Counted from the first letter of the stretch, positions 1-7,838 are shown. The stretch: DNA of 64,000 nucleotides from Ancylomarina longa (GCF_003996985.1 NZ_RJJX01000021.1:1-64000); one strand, 5' to 3'. The notes: a model not told the origin generated them from the sequence alone. Translations and numbers: made by a program.

Positions 1-489
1 AAATTATTGAACGCTTAAAAAGGAATTAAATGAGCCAAATGAGTTCATTGCAGTAGAAAAACAAACAATGGCTTCATTTACCATTGTTTCCGTGTTTTTA
101 CTAACAAATTTCAGTAGTTTTTTCAGATTATAGGCACAGACAGACATGTGCATTACCTTGTTTGCCTGGCGAATGCCAATGGTGTTGATTTTTCTAAGTC
201 CCATAAACTGGGTTAAGGTTCCGAAAACAGGTTCAGCAGTAGATTGTCGCTTGCCTTTCATGTAGCGACCTAATTTACTTCGGACACGCTTATTGTTTCG
301 CTCATACACATCCACATATAACGTAATTCCAATCTTCTTTTCCTGAATTAATGAAGCTATTAGGGTTAAAAACGGTGCAAATAAGAGCCTCAATTCTATT
401 TTTAAATAAAAGTATTTTCAATTTTTATGCATCCATAAAACAGCTATATTTAAATCCTAATTGGGTAGTATGTTGAGTTTTTAGACAGA
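1..489 (-). mobile_element. IS1182-like element remnant, copy 1 (left part outside window)
   Basis: This carries the C-terminal third of an IS1182-type transposase followed, without the middle of the gene, by the element's outer end (gagtttttagacagac at about 474-489). The same internal junction recurs at about 3490-3930 and 7410-7870, so all copies descend from one internally deleted element. The outer end lies next to the start of cassette 1. No terminal inverted repeat partner is visible. Confidence 0.6.
4..393 (-). pseudogene. Transposase fragment, IS1182-like, C-terminal part
   Basis: The 129-residue reading frame holds only the end of a DDE transposase. It shows the typical YERNNKRVRSK stretch, a KRQSTAEPVFGTL motif and a closing AYNLKKLLKF motif, which are usual near the C-terminus of IS1182-family transposases. 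The N-terminal catalytic region is absent, and the residues before VDVYERNN do not look like transposase. Near-identical fragments occur at 3513-3755 and 7422-7838. It is a non-functional relic; family assignment is from motif recall. Confidence 0.7.
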
Positions 490-524
490 CTAACTTAGTA
501 ACAAGTAAAACGCAAAATAATATT

Positions 525-851
525 ATGAAACAAGAAAAGGAAAATTCAAAACTGATTTTTGCCTTATCAATGCTTTGGGGGTTTTCACTCATTTCTGCGC
601 AATTTATTTATTTTTTTGGCAGTACTGAAGGGCTTGTAAATGCTTTGGATGCAATGATTCCATATACACCTACTTCAGTGGTAATTTTAATGTGTAGTTG
701 GATTGCTGGACGAAGTCTGACAAATGTGCAATTCAATATTAACCTAACAAAGCGAAAATTTATTCTAATTGCAATTCTATGTTTATTCTTTTTCCCAATT
801 GGATTATTCATTTTATTTGGGACAACGAAATATAAAGAATTAGAGAGGTAG
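525..851 (+). CDS. Cassette 1: small membrane protein, unknown function
   Basis: The 108-residue protein has three likely membrane segments (about residues 9-30, 47-62 and 78-100), a polar N-terminus rich in Lys/Glu and a short basic C-terminal tail. I recognise no family. The ATG lies 30 bp inside the cassette, and the stop is 10 bp before the complementary end at 861-870, so the gene fills the unit as cassette genes usually do. The first core reads TTAGTAACAA and the last TTGCTACTAA, one mismatch from perfect complementarity. Function cannot be inferred. Confidence 0.7.
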   Translation: MKQEKENSKLIFALSMLWGFSLISAQFIYFFGSTEGLVNALDAMIPYTPTSVVILMCSWIAGRSLTNVQFNINLTKRKFILIAILCLFFFPIGLFILFGTTKYKELER

Positions 852-867
852 GAATACCAGTTGCTAC

Positions 868-1311
868 TAAATAGAACTATGAGTGGTCTGCAAGACCCAG
901 CGATGAGTACATGTTAACCTACATTCCGTGTGTAAAGCGATGAAAACCGAGAAATTAGGGCGTACAAATCCAGTCTTCACGAGAATGAAGATTGAAATGG
1001 GAAAATCCAAATTATTGTAAAAAGGCGTTCATCAATTGGCGAATAGGGCGACTGGGCGAACGTATTCGAGGGAGTTCCACTACAACCTACGCCGTTTAAT
1101 CAATATTATTGGCTTAAAAATCCTCATGGAATAGGCAATACAGCAATTATCTTCTTTTCCTGAATTAATGAAGCTGTTAGGGTTAAAAATGGTGCAAATA
1201 AGAGCCTCAATTCTATTTTTAAATAAAAGCATTTTCAATTTTTATGCATCCTTAAAACTGCTATATTTAAATCCTAATTGGGTAGTATGTTGAGTTTTTA
1301 GACAGACTGCC
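868..1311 (+). mobile_element. Composite spacer A1: group II intron 5' remnant plus IS end
   Basis: The unit opens directly on the end of cassette 1 with taaatagaactatgagtgg and runs about 135 bp through a segment resembling domain I of a bacterial group II intron (tctgcaagacccagcgatga, gtgtaaagcgatgaaaacc). A shared linker follows, including gcgaacgtattcgagggagt. From about 1149 it is the outer end of the IS1182-like remnant, ending in gacagactgcc just before R' at 1312. Copies with the same order are at 2172-2742 and 6230-6674. No gene is present; intron identity rests on the related copy at 4602-5051. Confidence 0.6.
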
Positions 1312-1396
1312 GTTAGCCAACATAAACTTTAAGACGAAGCAGTTGATAGAGATAAAAATGTATAATACTTTGATTTTAACCCCAATATAGAGAGAA

Positions 1397-2146
1397 ATGA
1401 AAAACAGATCTTGTATTTATTCAACAATCAGCATTGCACTTTTTTTACTTTTTGTAACTGGTTGCGAAAAAGATAATGATAGTCCAATAAATCAAACAAA
1501 TGGAAGGACAAGTGCAATATTTAATCCAAATTTGACATATGGAACGATGACAGATCAGGATGGTAATGAATATAAAACCATTCATGTAAATGGACAGACA
1601 TGGATGGCTGAAAACCTTCGTACGACAAAATATCGAAATGGGGATAATATTTCTAAAATAGCAAATAATAATGACTGGGTTAGTATAACAACAGGAGCTT
1701 ATTGTAGTTATAACAACACAGAAAATAGAGATACAATTGCAACTTACGGACTATTATATAATTGGTACACAACATCAGATTCACGCAATTTAGCTCCAGA
1801 GGGTTGGCATGTGGCGACAAATACGGACTGGGAATTATTAACTCTTAATCTTGGTGGTGAAGATGTTGCAGCATTCAAATTTAAAGAAATTGGAGAATAT
1901 CATTGGTATGGTTTTGGTGAATATGCAACAAACGAATCTGGTATGACAATTTTACCAAGTGGATTAAGGAGTCCAAGTGATGGAAACTTCTGTTGTATGG
2001 GAGGCAAAGGTATTTATTGGAGTAGTACTCAAGGGGATGATGGATATGCATGGATTATACTATTTGTTAATTCACCCAGAGGCGATTGTGTTCGCGTACT
2101 AAATCATATGAATCATGGTTATGCAATACGTTGTGTAAAAGATTAA
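1397..2146 (+). CDS. Cassette 2: FISUMP-domain lipoprotein
   Basis: The 249-residue protein starts with a lipoprotein signal peptide (hydrophobic residues about 9-21, lipobox VTGC with Cys at about 23). The mature part matches the Fibrobacter succinogenes major paralogous domain: DQDGNEYKTIHVNGQTWMAE near residue 54, then GLLYNWY, a PEGWHVAT segment, and closing GIYWSSTQ and AIRCVKD motifs. Such proteins are cell-surface or secreted in Bacteroidota and Fibrobacterota; their biochemical role is unknown. Length is normal for a one-domain member. It is the only gene of its unit, whose ends TTAGCCAAC (1313) and GTTGGCTAA (2163) are exactly complementary. Confidence 0.85.
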   Translation: MKNRSCIYSTISIALFLLFVTGCEKDNDSPINQTNGRTSAIFNPNLTYGTMTDQDGNEYKTIHVNGQTWMAENLRTTKYRNGDNISKIANNNDWVSITTGAYCSYNNTENRDTIATYGLLYNWYTTSDSRNLAPEGWHVATNTDWELLTLNLGGEDVAAFKFKEIGEYHWYGFGEYATNESGMTILPSGLRSPSDGNFCCMGGKGIYWSSTQGDDGYAWIILFVNSPRGDCVRVLNHMNHGYAIRCVKD

Positions 2147-2171
2147 TAAAGAAGGAAATTACGTTGGCTAA

Positions 2172-2742
2172 TAAATAGAACTATGAGCGGTCTGCAAGAC
2201 TCAGCGATGAGTACATGTTGAACTACATTCCGTGTTGCTTTGGAGTTTCTATGCTTTTATCGACGATTTTTCTTGTATTCTGAAGTATTCAGAGGGGGAG
2301 TTTGTATTAATTTGCTGCATCAATCTTCCTAATTTATGGATTTTCAACAGGCTGTACTGTGCAAAAAGCGATAAAAACCGAGAGATTAGGGCGTACAAAT
2401 CCAGTCTTCATAAGAATGAAGATTGAAATGGGGAAATTCGGATTATTGTAAAAAGGCATAAATCAATTGGCGAATAGGGCGACTGGGCGAACGTATTCGA
2501 GGGAGTTCCCCTATAGCCTACGCCGTTTAATCAATATTATTGGCTTAATAACCCTCATGGAATAGGCAATACAGCAATTATCTTCTTTTACTGAATTAAT
2601 GAAGCTACTAGGGTTAAAAATGGACCAAATAAGAGCCTCAATTCTATTTTTAAATAAAAGCATTTTCAATTTTTATGCATCCTTAAAACAGCTATATTTA
2701 AATCCTAATTGGGTAGTATGTTGAGTTTTTAGACAGACTGCC
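2172..2742 (+). mobile_element. Composite spacer A2: group II intron 5' remnant with extra insertion plus IS end
   Basis: This has the same order as the spacer at 868-1311: an intron-like 5' segment abutting the cassette end, the linker with gcgaacgtattcgaggga, and the IS1182-like outer end from about 2579 to 2740. It differs by about 125 extra bases (roughly 2235-2362) inserted between cgtgt and the aaagcgat segment. A short open frame across this insertion (2232-2426) has no family resemblance and is not called as a gene. Confidence 0.6.
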
Positions 2743-2758
2743 GTTAGGCACAATAAAA

Positions 2759-3307
2759 ATGAAAGACTTAATATACATATCATGTCTCGTTTTGATCATT
2801 TCGTTTACAAATTGTCATGATCCGAATAGAATTCGAATTAAACCTGGCATAGGAATCGATGATATTTCATTTGAACATTCCGAACCAGAAGATATATTTA
2901 ATTATAAAGGGTTGTATTATAGCGTTAGAGAAGGTACAGGTCATGCAGATGGATATGATTTTTCATGTTATGACAATTGGAAAAAATATACATTTGATAA
3001 TTTGGGAATAACATTTACGTTTTCAACTCCATGCGTTGAAAATCCAGACACTTTTAAGTTGGAGTTCGTAAATATTAGTCTTGTGAATACTCCAAACGCT
3101 TACTTAAAGAATGGGATTGGTATTGGAAAATCGAAATATGAAGATGTAATAAAGATTTATGGCAAACCATCTGAAGATTGGGAAAATGAAAGTTTTCTTA
3201 GCTATGATTCTCCAAAAATCGATTTTAGTTTTAATGAAGAAGGAATTTTGTATTGGGTGAAAATTTTCAGGAGAAATAAGAAGTCCAAAAAACGTTCTGA
3301 AAAGTGA
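2759..3307 (+). CDS. Cassette 3: putative lipoprotein, unknown
   Basis: The 182-residue protein has an N-terminal hydrophobic stretch (residues 4-18) and a lipobox-like FTNC with Cys at about 19, so it is probably a lipoprotein. The C-terminal half holds GIGIGKSKYEDVIKIYGKP, a pattern seen in small envelope proteins in which a GxxxxxVxxxxGxP motif starts a compact alpha/beta fold (as in SmpA/OmlA-like domains); that similarity is weak inference. The unit ends TTAGGCACA (2744) and TGTGCCTAA (3313) are perfect complements, and the ATG is only 15 bp from the unit start. The tail is very basic. Confidence 0.7.
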   Translation: MKDLIYISCLVLIISFTNCHDPNRIRIKPGIGIDDISFEHSEPEDIFNYKGLYYSVREGTGHADGYDFSCYDNWKKYTFDNLGITFTFSTPCVENPDTFKLEFVNISLVNTPNAYLKNGIGIGKSKYEDVIKIYGKPSEDWENESFLSYDSPKIDFSFNEEGILYWVKIFRRNKKSKKRSEK

Positions 3308-3322
3308 ATTACTGTGCCTAAC

Positions 3323-3935
3323 AAAAGTAACTGTTGCACATCCCTCTAATATTTCAAGAATCAAGATTTAAGCTTGCCAAACAGTTGATTTATTTGACTT
3401 TTAAGATTCTATTTTTCAAACGTATCGATTTTAGTTTTCAATTTTCGTCTGTTTTAAAAGAAGCCTATCGAAGCGAAATTGACTTGTTATAATAGAAAAA
3501 CAAACAATGGCTTCATTTACCATTGTTTCCGTGTTTTTTACTAACAAATTTCAGTAGTTTTTTCAGATTATAGGCACAGGCAGACATGTGTATTACCTTG
3601 TTTGCCTGGCGAATGCCAATGGTGTTGATTTTTCTAAGTCCCATAAACCGGGTTAAGGTTCCGAAAACAGGTTCAACAGTAGATTGTCGCTTGCCTTTCA
3701 TGTAGCGGCCTAATTTACTTCGGACACGCTTATTGTTTCGCTCATACTCATCCACATATAACGTAATTCCAATCTTCTTTTCCTGAATTAATGAAGCTAT
3801 TAGGGTTAAAAACGGTGCAAATAAGAGTCTTAATTCTATTTTTAAATAAATAGTATTTTCAATTTTTATGCATCCTTAAAACAGCTATATTTAAACCCTA
3901 ATTGGGTAGTATGTTGAGTTTTTAGACAGACTGCC
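3323..3935 (-). mobile_element. Spacer B2: short attC-like arm plus IS1182-like remnant
   Basis: After R'' of cassette 3 comes acaaaagtaactgttgcaca, matching the bases after cassette 6 (7301-7333). About 140 bp of unmatched AT-rich sequence follows, then from about 3490 the deleted IS1182-like element with its transposase fragment and outer end (tttttagacagac at 3918-3930), immediately before R' of cassette 4 at 3936. It is oriented opposite to the cassettes. No intron segment is present in this spacer. Confidence 0.6.
3513..3755 (-). pseudogene. Transposase fragment, IS1182-like, C-terminal part
   Basis: The 80-residue frame repeats the fragments at 4-393 and 7422-7838, with YERNNKRVRSK, KRQSTVEPVFG and AYNLKKLLKF. 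An extra T in the ttttt run near 3535 shifts the frame, so it stops earlier than its sisters (ending KKHGNNGK). It lacks all catalytic N-terminal sequence. Confidence 0.7.
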
Positions 3936-3997
3936 GTTAGGGTGCATAGCCACTTCTTATCAGGAGTTTTTTATTTAAGAGACATAAATAAATTAAT

Positions 3998-4588
3998 ATG
4001 AATGAAGAGTTAGAAAATTTGTACGATAAATTATATTCAGAAGGACCAACGAAGAATCCTAAGACATTCATTCAGCTCATCAAAAATGATTTAACCGAAA
4101 TAGATTTACAAGATTATTCAAGTAACCCGAAGCTGGCCAGAGTAGTTGCAGATTATGGAATATGCCTTGCAAAAGAAGGCCATTATAAAAAAGCTTATCC
4201 ATTTATTGAAAAAGCAATTCAATGGTTCGAAACCGAGGAGACCAATTCCGACTTATGGATAAAACCAATGTATGAAGTATTAATCTTCAATAGAGGTTTC
4301 GTTAATTACAAACTCAATAATAAAATAAAAGCAAAGCTTGATTTCAAGACTCTAGTAAAAAGGTTTCCAAATAACAAGCTATATGTGAATTGGCTAAAAG
4401 CAGATTCTGTGGTTACATACAGTAGAGTTGAATGGTTTTTCGTTGGCCTCTCGATTATTAGTTTAACTGCTTCATTTATTCTAAAACCTGAAGATGGCTT
4501 TATGGACAAGGTTGCTCTTTATACAATGGTAATTGGAATATTGGGAGGGATAATTGTAAGTCAAATAAGAAAAAAGAAATTTAATTAA
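3998..4588 (+). CDS. Cassette 4: TPR-like protein with two C-terminal membrane helices
   Basis: The 196-residue protein has no signal peptide. Residues about 35-135 are helical and resemble degenerate tetratricopeptide repeats (LARVVADYGICLAKEGHYKK, then AYPFIEKAIQWF, then NRGFVNYKLNNKIKAKLDF). Two membrane segments follow (about 146-163 and 170-188) and a basic tail. It is probably an inner-membrane protein with a cytoplasmic helical domain; no specific family is recognised. The unit ends TTAGGGTGC (3937) and GCACCCTAA (4593) are complementary. Confidence 0.7.
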   Translation: MNEELENLYDKLYSEGPTKNPKTFIQLIKNDLTEIDLQDYSSNPKLARVVADYGICLAKEGHYKKAYPFIEKAIQWFETEETNSDLWIKPMYEVLIFNRGFVNYKLNNKIKAKLDFKTLVKRFPNNKLYVNWLKADSVVTYSRVEWFFVGLSIISLTASFILKPEDGFMDKVALYTMVIGILGGIIVSQIRKKKFN

Positions 4589-4601
4589 ATACGCACCCTA
4601 A

Positions 4602-5059
4602 TAAATAGAACTATGAGTGGTCTGCAAGACCCAGCGATGAGTACATGTTGAACTACATCCCGTGTGTAAAGCGATGAAAACCGAGAGATTAGGGCGTACA
4701 AATCTAGTCTTCATGAGAAGGCAGATTGCAATGGGAAAATCCAATGCATCATGTATTCCGATTATTGCACAGTGGCTTGGTTCGATGGGCACGACGAAAG
4801 TACAAACGTTACAAGACAAGTATTTGCCGTGCTTATGAGTGGCTTAAACGGATAAAGAAGCAGTTTCCGTATTTATTTTATCATTGGCTGCATTTTTCTA
4901 TTTAACTTCTAACACGATTTATATACGACAAGAGCCGTATGATGGGCATTACGAAGTAATCATGAACACCATTCTAGAAAATACTCGTGAATAAACTATC
5001 ACGTACGGTTCTGTGAGAGGCTTAGGGGGAAGTTCCCTTTGCCTACTCGACACAAGACC
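4602..5059 (+). mobile_element. Degenerate group II intron (spacer A3)
   Basis: This copy carries both intron ends. The 5' segment is the one shared by the other spacers. The middle holds the tail of the intron-encoded protein. Domain V is at 4931-5011: gagccgtatgat pairs with atcacgtacggttc, but the usual tetraloop is replaced by about 53 nt. Domain VI and the 3' end follow (ggcttaggg pairing with tccctttgcc, then ctactcgac ending at 5051). The conserved GUGYG start is missing and most of domains I-IV is deleted, so it cannot splice on its own. It is followed by acaagacc and R' of cassette 5 at 5060. Confidence 0.8.
4771..4905 (+). pseudogene. Group II intron-encoded protein, C-terminal remnant
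   Basis: In this frame the last 44 codons read RWARRKYKRYK, then RAYEWLKRIKKQFPYLFYHW and a stop at 4903-4905. The R/K-rich stretch followed by a W-L-x(8)-P-x-LFxHW ending is characteristic of the C-terminus of group II intron reverse transcriptase/maturases. The reverse transcriptase and maturase core are missing. It lies just upstream of domain V, where such ORFs end in intact introns. Confidence 0.75.
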
Positions 5060-5171
5060 GTTAGCCACAATTTCAAGATGACATGAGAATTCAATAATCT
5101 AGTGCAACATTTTAAAAATAGTAGAGTCCTTGGAGTTGAAAATTATAAAAATTTAATAAAAAGGAAAATTT

Positions 5172-5303
5172 ATGAAAAATATTAGAATAATAAAAACATC
5201 AAAAAACTTATTAATTTTAGTTGCAATAATTGTATTAACTGGAATTTATTCATGTAATCAAAGCAAAACAACCTGGCACACAAATTATGGCGGGAATAGT
5301 TGA
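5172..5303 (+). pseudogene. Cassette 5: lipoprotein leader separated by frameshift
   Basis: An ATG at 5172 opens a 43-codon frame encoding a typical lipoprotein signal peptide: basic start, hydrophobic stretch LILVAIIVLTG and lipobox IYSC with Cys at about residue 28. It stops at 5301. The metallopeptidase frame continues one register away from 5287, overlapping by 17 bp. The two frames together would make one lipoprotein of about 347 residues, so a single-base indel around 5255-5300, or a sequencing error, has split the gene. Confidence 0.65.
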
Positions 5304-6216
5304 AAACACTTTGTCTCAAAGTAAATTACCAAAATTTTTTAATGAATTAGAAAATTTTTCTGTCAATGACTCTTTAAAACCAGACCCTTACGGTTTAAGG
5401 TTGGCATGGTTTCAAAGGGATGAATCTTCATTGTTGCTAGATAAAATCAAGGAATACAATTTTCAAGGAGAAATAGCAGAAAGAATAAGACCCTATATCC
5501 CTACTGATTATCCTTTAGAGATTACAAGTAATGTGTATTTTGTATTAACTGGTTGGGAATGGGGCGATGCTATGGTTCGTAAAATCACAAAAACAGATGA
5601 TTATTATAGAGTTATGGAACAAGGAGAACCGATTATTATTGTTAATCTTTCAATTATTACAAATCTTTATGGTGACGATATAGATACACTTTTAAACGAT
5701 AATATTTCTCAAACTATAACACATGAGTTATTTCACTTAGTATTTGCAAATTATCAAAGTGTATCTTCCTCTTGGAAAAACAACAGTGATACTACAAAAA
5801 TCGGACAGTTAGTTGAAATAGTCCAAAATGAAGGCATTGCTCATTACATAAGTCATAATCAAAAGCAAAATCTAATTAAAAACTATAATACTTCAAATGA
5901 ACTTAAAGAACACGAAGTAGAAGCATTTAAACAATTAGATATTGCTGTTAAACAACTATTAAATCCTGAATTGAGCAATCAAGAAAAAGACAATATTTTA
6001 ATGAAATCAAATTCAGGAAGATATTGGGATAAATTTGGTGCAATTGCAGGTAAATTTATGGTATACCATATTGAAAAAGAATATGGAGAACAAGCTATTC
6101 AAAAAAGCCTTTCAAAAGGAGCATATTATTTCCTTGAATTATATAATAAAGTTCAATCAGAAAATTCAGAATTGCCAATTTTACCTGAAGAATTGAAAGA
6201 AAGGATAAAGTATTAA
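5287..6216 (+). CDS. Cassette 5: zinc metallopeptidase-like protein (DUF5700-like), leader detached
   Basis: The 309-residue frame contains ITHELFHLVF at about residues 147-156, a clear HExxH zinc-peptidase motif, followed about 35 residues later by NEGIAHYISH, whose Glu could be the third zinc ligand in a gluzincin-like arrangement. The rest is helical and resembles putative Bacteroidota zinc peptidases of the DUF5700 type (recall, not searched). The ATG used here has no obvious start signals and the natural signal peptide is in another frame upstream, so the protein may be unexported or not made. Unit ends TTAGCCAC (5061) and GTGGCTAA (6222) are complementary. Confidence 0.7.
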   Translation: MAGIVENTLSQSKLPKFFNELENFSVNDSLKPDPYGLRLAWFQRDESSLLLDKIKEYNFQGEIAERIRPYIPTDYPLEITSNVYFVLTGWEWGDAMVRKITKTDDYYRVMEQGEPIIIVNLSIITNLYGDDIDTLLNDNISQTITHELFHLVFANYQSVSSSWKNNSDTTKIGQLVEIVQNEGIAHYISHNQKQNLIKNYNTSNELKEHEVEAFKQLDIAVKQLLNPELSNQEKDNILMKSNSGRYWDKFGAIAGKFMVYHIEKEYGEQAIQKSLSKGAYYFLELYNKVQSENSELPILPEELKERIKY

Positions 6217-6229
6217 AAATAGTGGCTAA

Positions 6230-6674
6230 TAAATAGAACTATGAGCGGTCTGCAAGACCCAGCGATGAGTACATGTTGAACTACATCCCGTGTGTAAAGC
6301 GATGAAAACCTAGAGATTAGGGCGTACAAATCTAGTCTTCATGAGAATGAAGATTGAAATGGGAAAATCCAAATTATTGTAAAAAGGCATAAATCAATTG
6401 GCGAATAGGGCGACTTGGCGAACGTATTCGAGGGAGTTCCCCCTTTAACCTATCGCCGTTTAATAAATATTATTGGCTTAAAACCCTCATAGAATAGGCA
6501 ATACAGCAATTATCTTCTTTTCCTGAATTAATGAAGCTGTTAGGGTTAAAAATGGTGCAAATAAGAGCCTCAATTCTATTTTTAAATAAAAGCATTTTCA
6601 AATTTTATGCATCCTTAAAACTGCTATATTTAAATCCTAATTGGGTAGTATGTTGAGTTTTTAGATAGACTGCC
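6230..6674 (+). mobile_element. Composite spacer A4: group II intron 5' remnant plus IS end
   Basis: This is a near-copy of the spacer at 868-1311: taaatagaactatgagcggt directly after the end of cassette 5, the intron-like segment to about 6365, the linker with gcgaacgtattcgagggagt, and the IS1182-like outer end at about 6512-6670 (ttttagatagac). It stops before R' of cassette 6 at 6675. No coding sequence is present. Confidence 0.6.
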
Positions 6675-6694
6675 GTTGGCAAACATTTATAAGC

Positions 6695-7288
6695 ATGAAT
6701 AGAATAATTGTAGTTTTCCTATTGAACTTTCTAATGATAAGTGCCTATTCACAGGAATATGGAAAATATAAGATTGGAGAAAGTTTCAATTCAGTTTTTC
6801 AGAATCTTGAGAAAGGGAAATTCACAGGAACGGTGAATGGGGTTTTATTTATAAAGGATTCACAAGACAAGGAGATAATTCTTGACTTTCAAGCTGGTAA
6901 ATCAGAATTGAATGTAGTCAAAGACTCAACAGAAATGTATGATGTAAGTATTAAGGAATATTTAGGTTGGACTACAAGTGGAAAAACTAAAATATTATAT
7001 TCTACTTATGCTGATGCAAATAAACTATCAATTGAATTGTCTTCTGGAGTTTTTAAAATTGGCACTCATGATGGCGCCAGTGATATGGTGGTAAATGGAA
7101 TTAATTACCATTATAAGTCAGAATTGCATACAGAATATTTAGTACTTACGATTGAAAAAGATTTGGTACTAGACAATTTTTGGTGGCTTAGGCATCAAGG
7201 TGTTTTGCCTAAAAAAGCACATGAATTGAAAAAAGAAATTGTTATTCAAGCAAATTCTGTTATTGTTTTTGCAATGAATAAGAACTAA
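6695..7288 (+). CDS. Cassette 6: secreted protein, unknown
   Basis: The 197-residue protein has a Sec signal peptide (hydrophobic residues 4-17, likely cleavage after AYSQ at about 20). The mature part is rich in beta-strand-like segments (GVLFIKDSQDKEIILDF, GINYHYKSELHTEYLVLTI) and lacks known motifs. It is probably periplasmic or surface exposed. The unit begins TTGGCAAACATT (6676) and ends AACGTTTGCTAA (7288), complementary at 10 of 12 positions. The stop codon overlaps that end. Confidence 0.7.
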   Translation: MNRIIVVFLLNFLMISAYSQEYGKYKIGESFNSVFQNLEKGKFTGTVNGVLFIKDSQDKEIILDFQAGKSELNVVKDSTEMYDVSIKEYLGWTTSGKTKILYSTYADANKLSIELSSGVFKIGTHDGASDMVVNGINYHYKSELHTEYLVLTIEKDLVLDNFWWLRHQGVLPKKAHELKKEIVIQANSVIVFAMNKN

Positions 7289-7344
7289 ACGTTTGCTAAC
7301 ACAAGTAACCGTTGCACAACCGATTAATATTTCTAATAAATAAG

Positions 7345-7396
7345 AAGGAAGCTTTAAAAGTTTGCTAATTAGCGAGCTTTTAAAGCTTCCTTTTTT
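7345..7396 (+). terminator. Strong intrinsic terminator after cassette 6
   Basis: A perfect 16-bp stem (aaggaagctttaaaag at 7345-7360 with its complement at 7377-7392), a 16-nt loop and a run of T to 7396. It would end transcription along the array before the chromosomal genes. No equivalent was seen in the other spacers. Confidence 0.85.
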
Positions 7397-7421
7397 AGGT
7401 TAACAATCCCGAAATTTTAAA

Positions 7422-7838
7422 TTATTGAACGCTTAAAAAGGAATTAAATGAGCCAAATGAGTTCATTGCAGTAGAAAAATAAACAATGGCTTCATTTACC
7501 ATTGTTTCCGTGTTTTTACTAACAAATTTTAGTAGTTTTTTCAGATTATAGGCACAGGCAGACATGAGCATTACCTTGTTTGCCTGGCGAATACCAATGG
7601 TGTTGATTTTTCTAAGTCCCATAAACTGGGTTAAGGTTCCGAAAACAGGTTCAACAGTAGATTGTCGCTTGCCTTTCATGTAGCGACCTAATTTACTTCG
7701 GACACGCTTATTGTTTCGCTCATACTCATCCACATATAACGTAATTCCAATCTTCTTTTCCTGAATAATGAAGCTGTTAGAGTTAAAAATAGTGCAAATA
7801 AGAGCCTTAATTCTATTTTTAAATAAAAGCATTTTCAA
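7422..7838 (-). pseudogene. Transposase fragment, IS1182-like, C-terminal part
   Basis: A third copy of the transposase tail with YERNNKRVRSK, KRQSTVEPVFG and AYNLKKLLKF. In this copy the frame stays open upstream through the deletion junction into the former 5' region (about residues 1-30), which is not transposase sequence. It is a relic with the same junction as at 4-393. Confidence 0.7.

Larger units (their letters stand above)
495..7300 (+). other. Integron-like gene cassette array (six cassettes)
   Basis: Six single-gene units each start with bases whose reverse complement ends the same unit. Unit 1: TTAGTAACAA at 495 and TTGCTACTAA at 861. Unit 2: TTAGCCAAC at 1313 and GTTGGCTAA at 2163. 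Unit 3: TTAGGCACA at 2744 and TGTGCCTAA at 3313. Unit 4: TTAGGGTGC at 3937 and GCACCCTAA at 4593. Unit 5: TTAGCCAC at 5061 and GTGGCTAA at 6222. Unit 6: TTGGCAAAC at 6676 and GTTTGCTAA at 7291. The core differs between units but matches within each, as expected of R'/R'' cassette ends (GTTRRRY and RYYYAAC). All genes read the same way. No integrase gene is visible; cassette polarity puts attI and intI to the left. The array reading is inference from these repeats. Confidence 0.7.

Noticed and set aside
2232-2426. 64-codon open frame inside spacer A2
   Set aside because: It spans the extra insertion and runs into the intron-like segment that is clearly non-coding in sister copies.
4598-4819. 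73-codon minus-strand frame over the intron relic
   Set aside because: Shadow of the intron segment and of the maturase tail read in the other direction.
868-6674. CRISPR or simple long tandem duplication in the left region
   Set aside because: The repeated parts are few, long and of composite origin, and the genes between them are unrelated.
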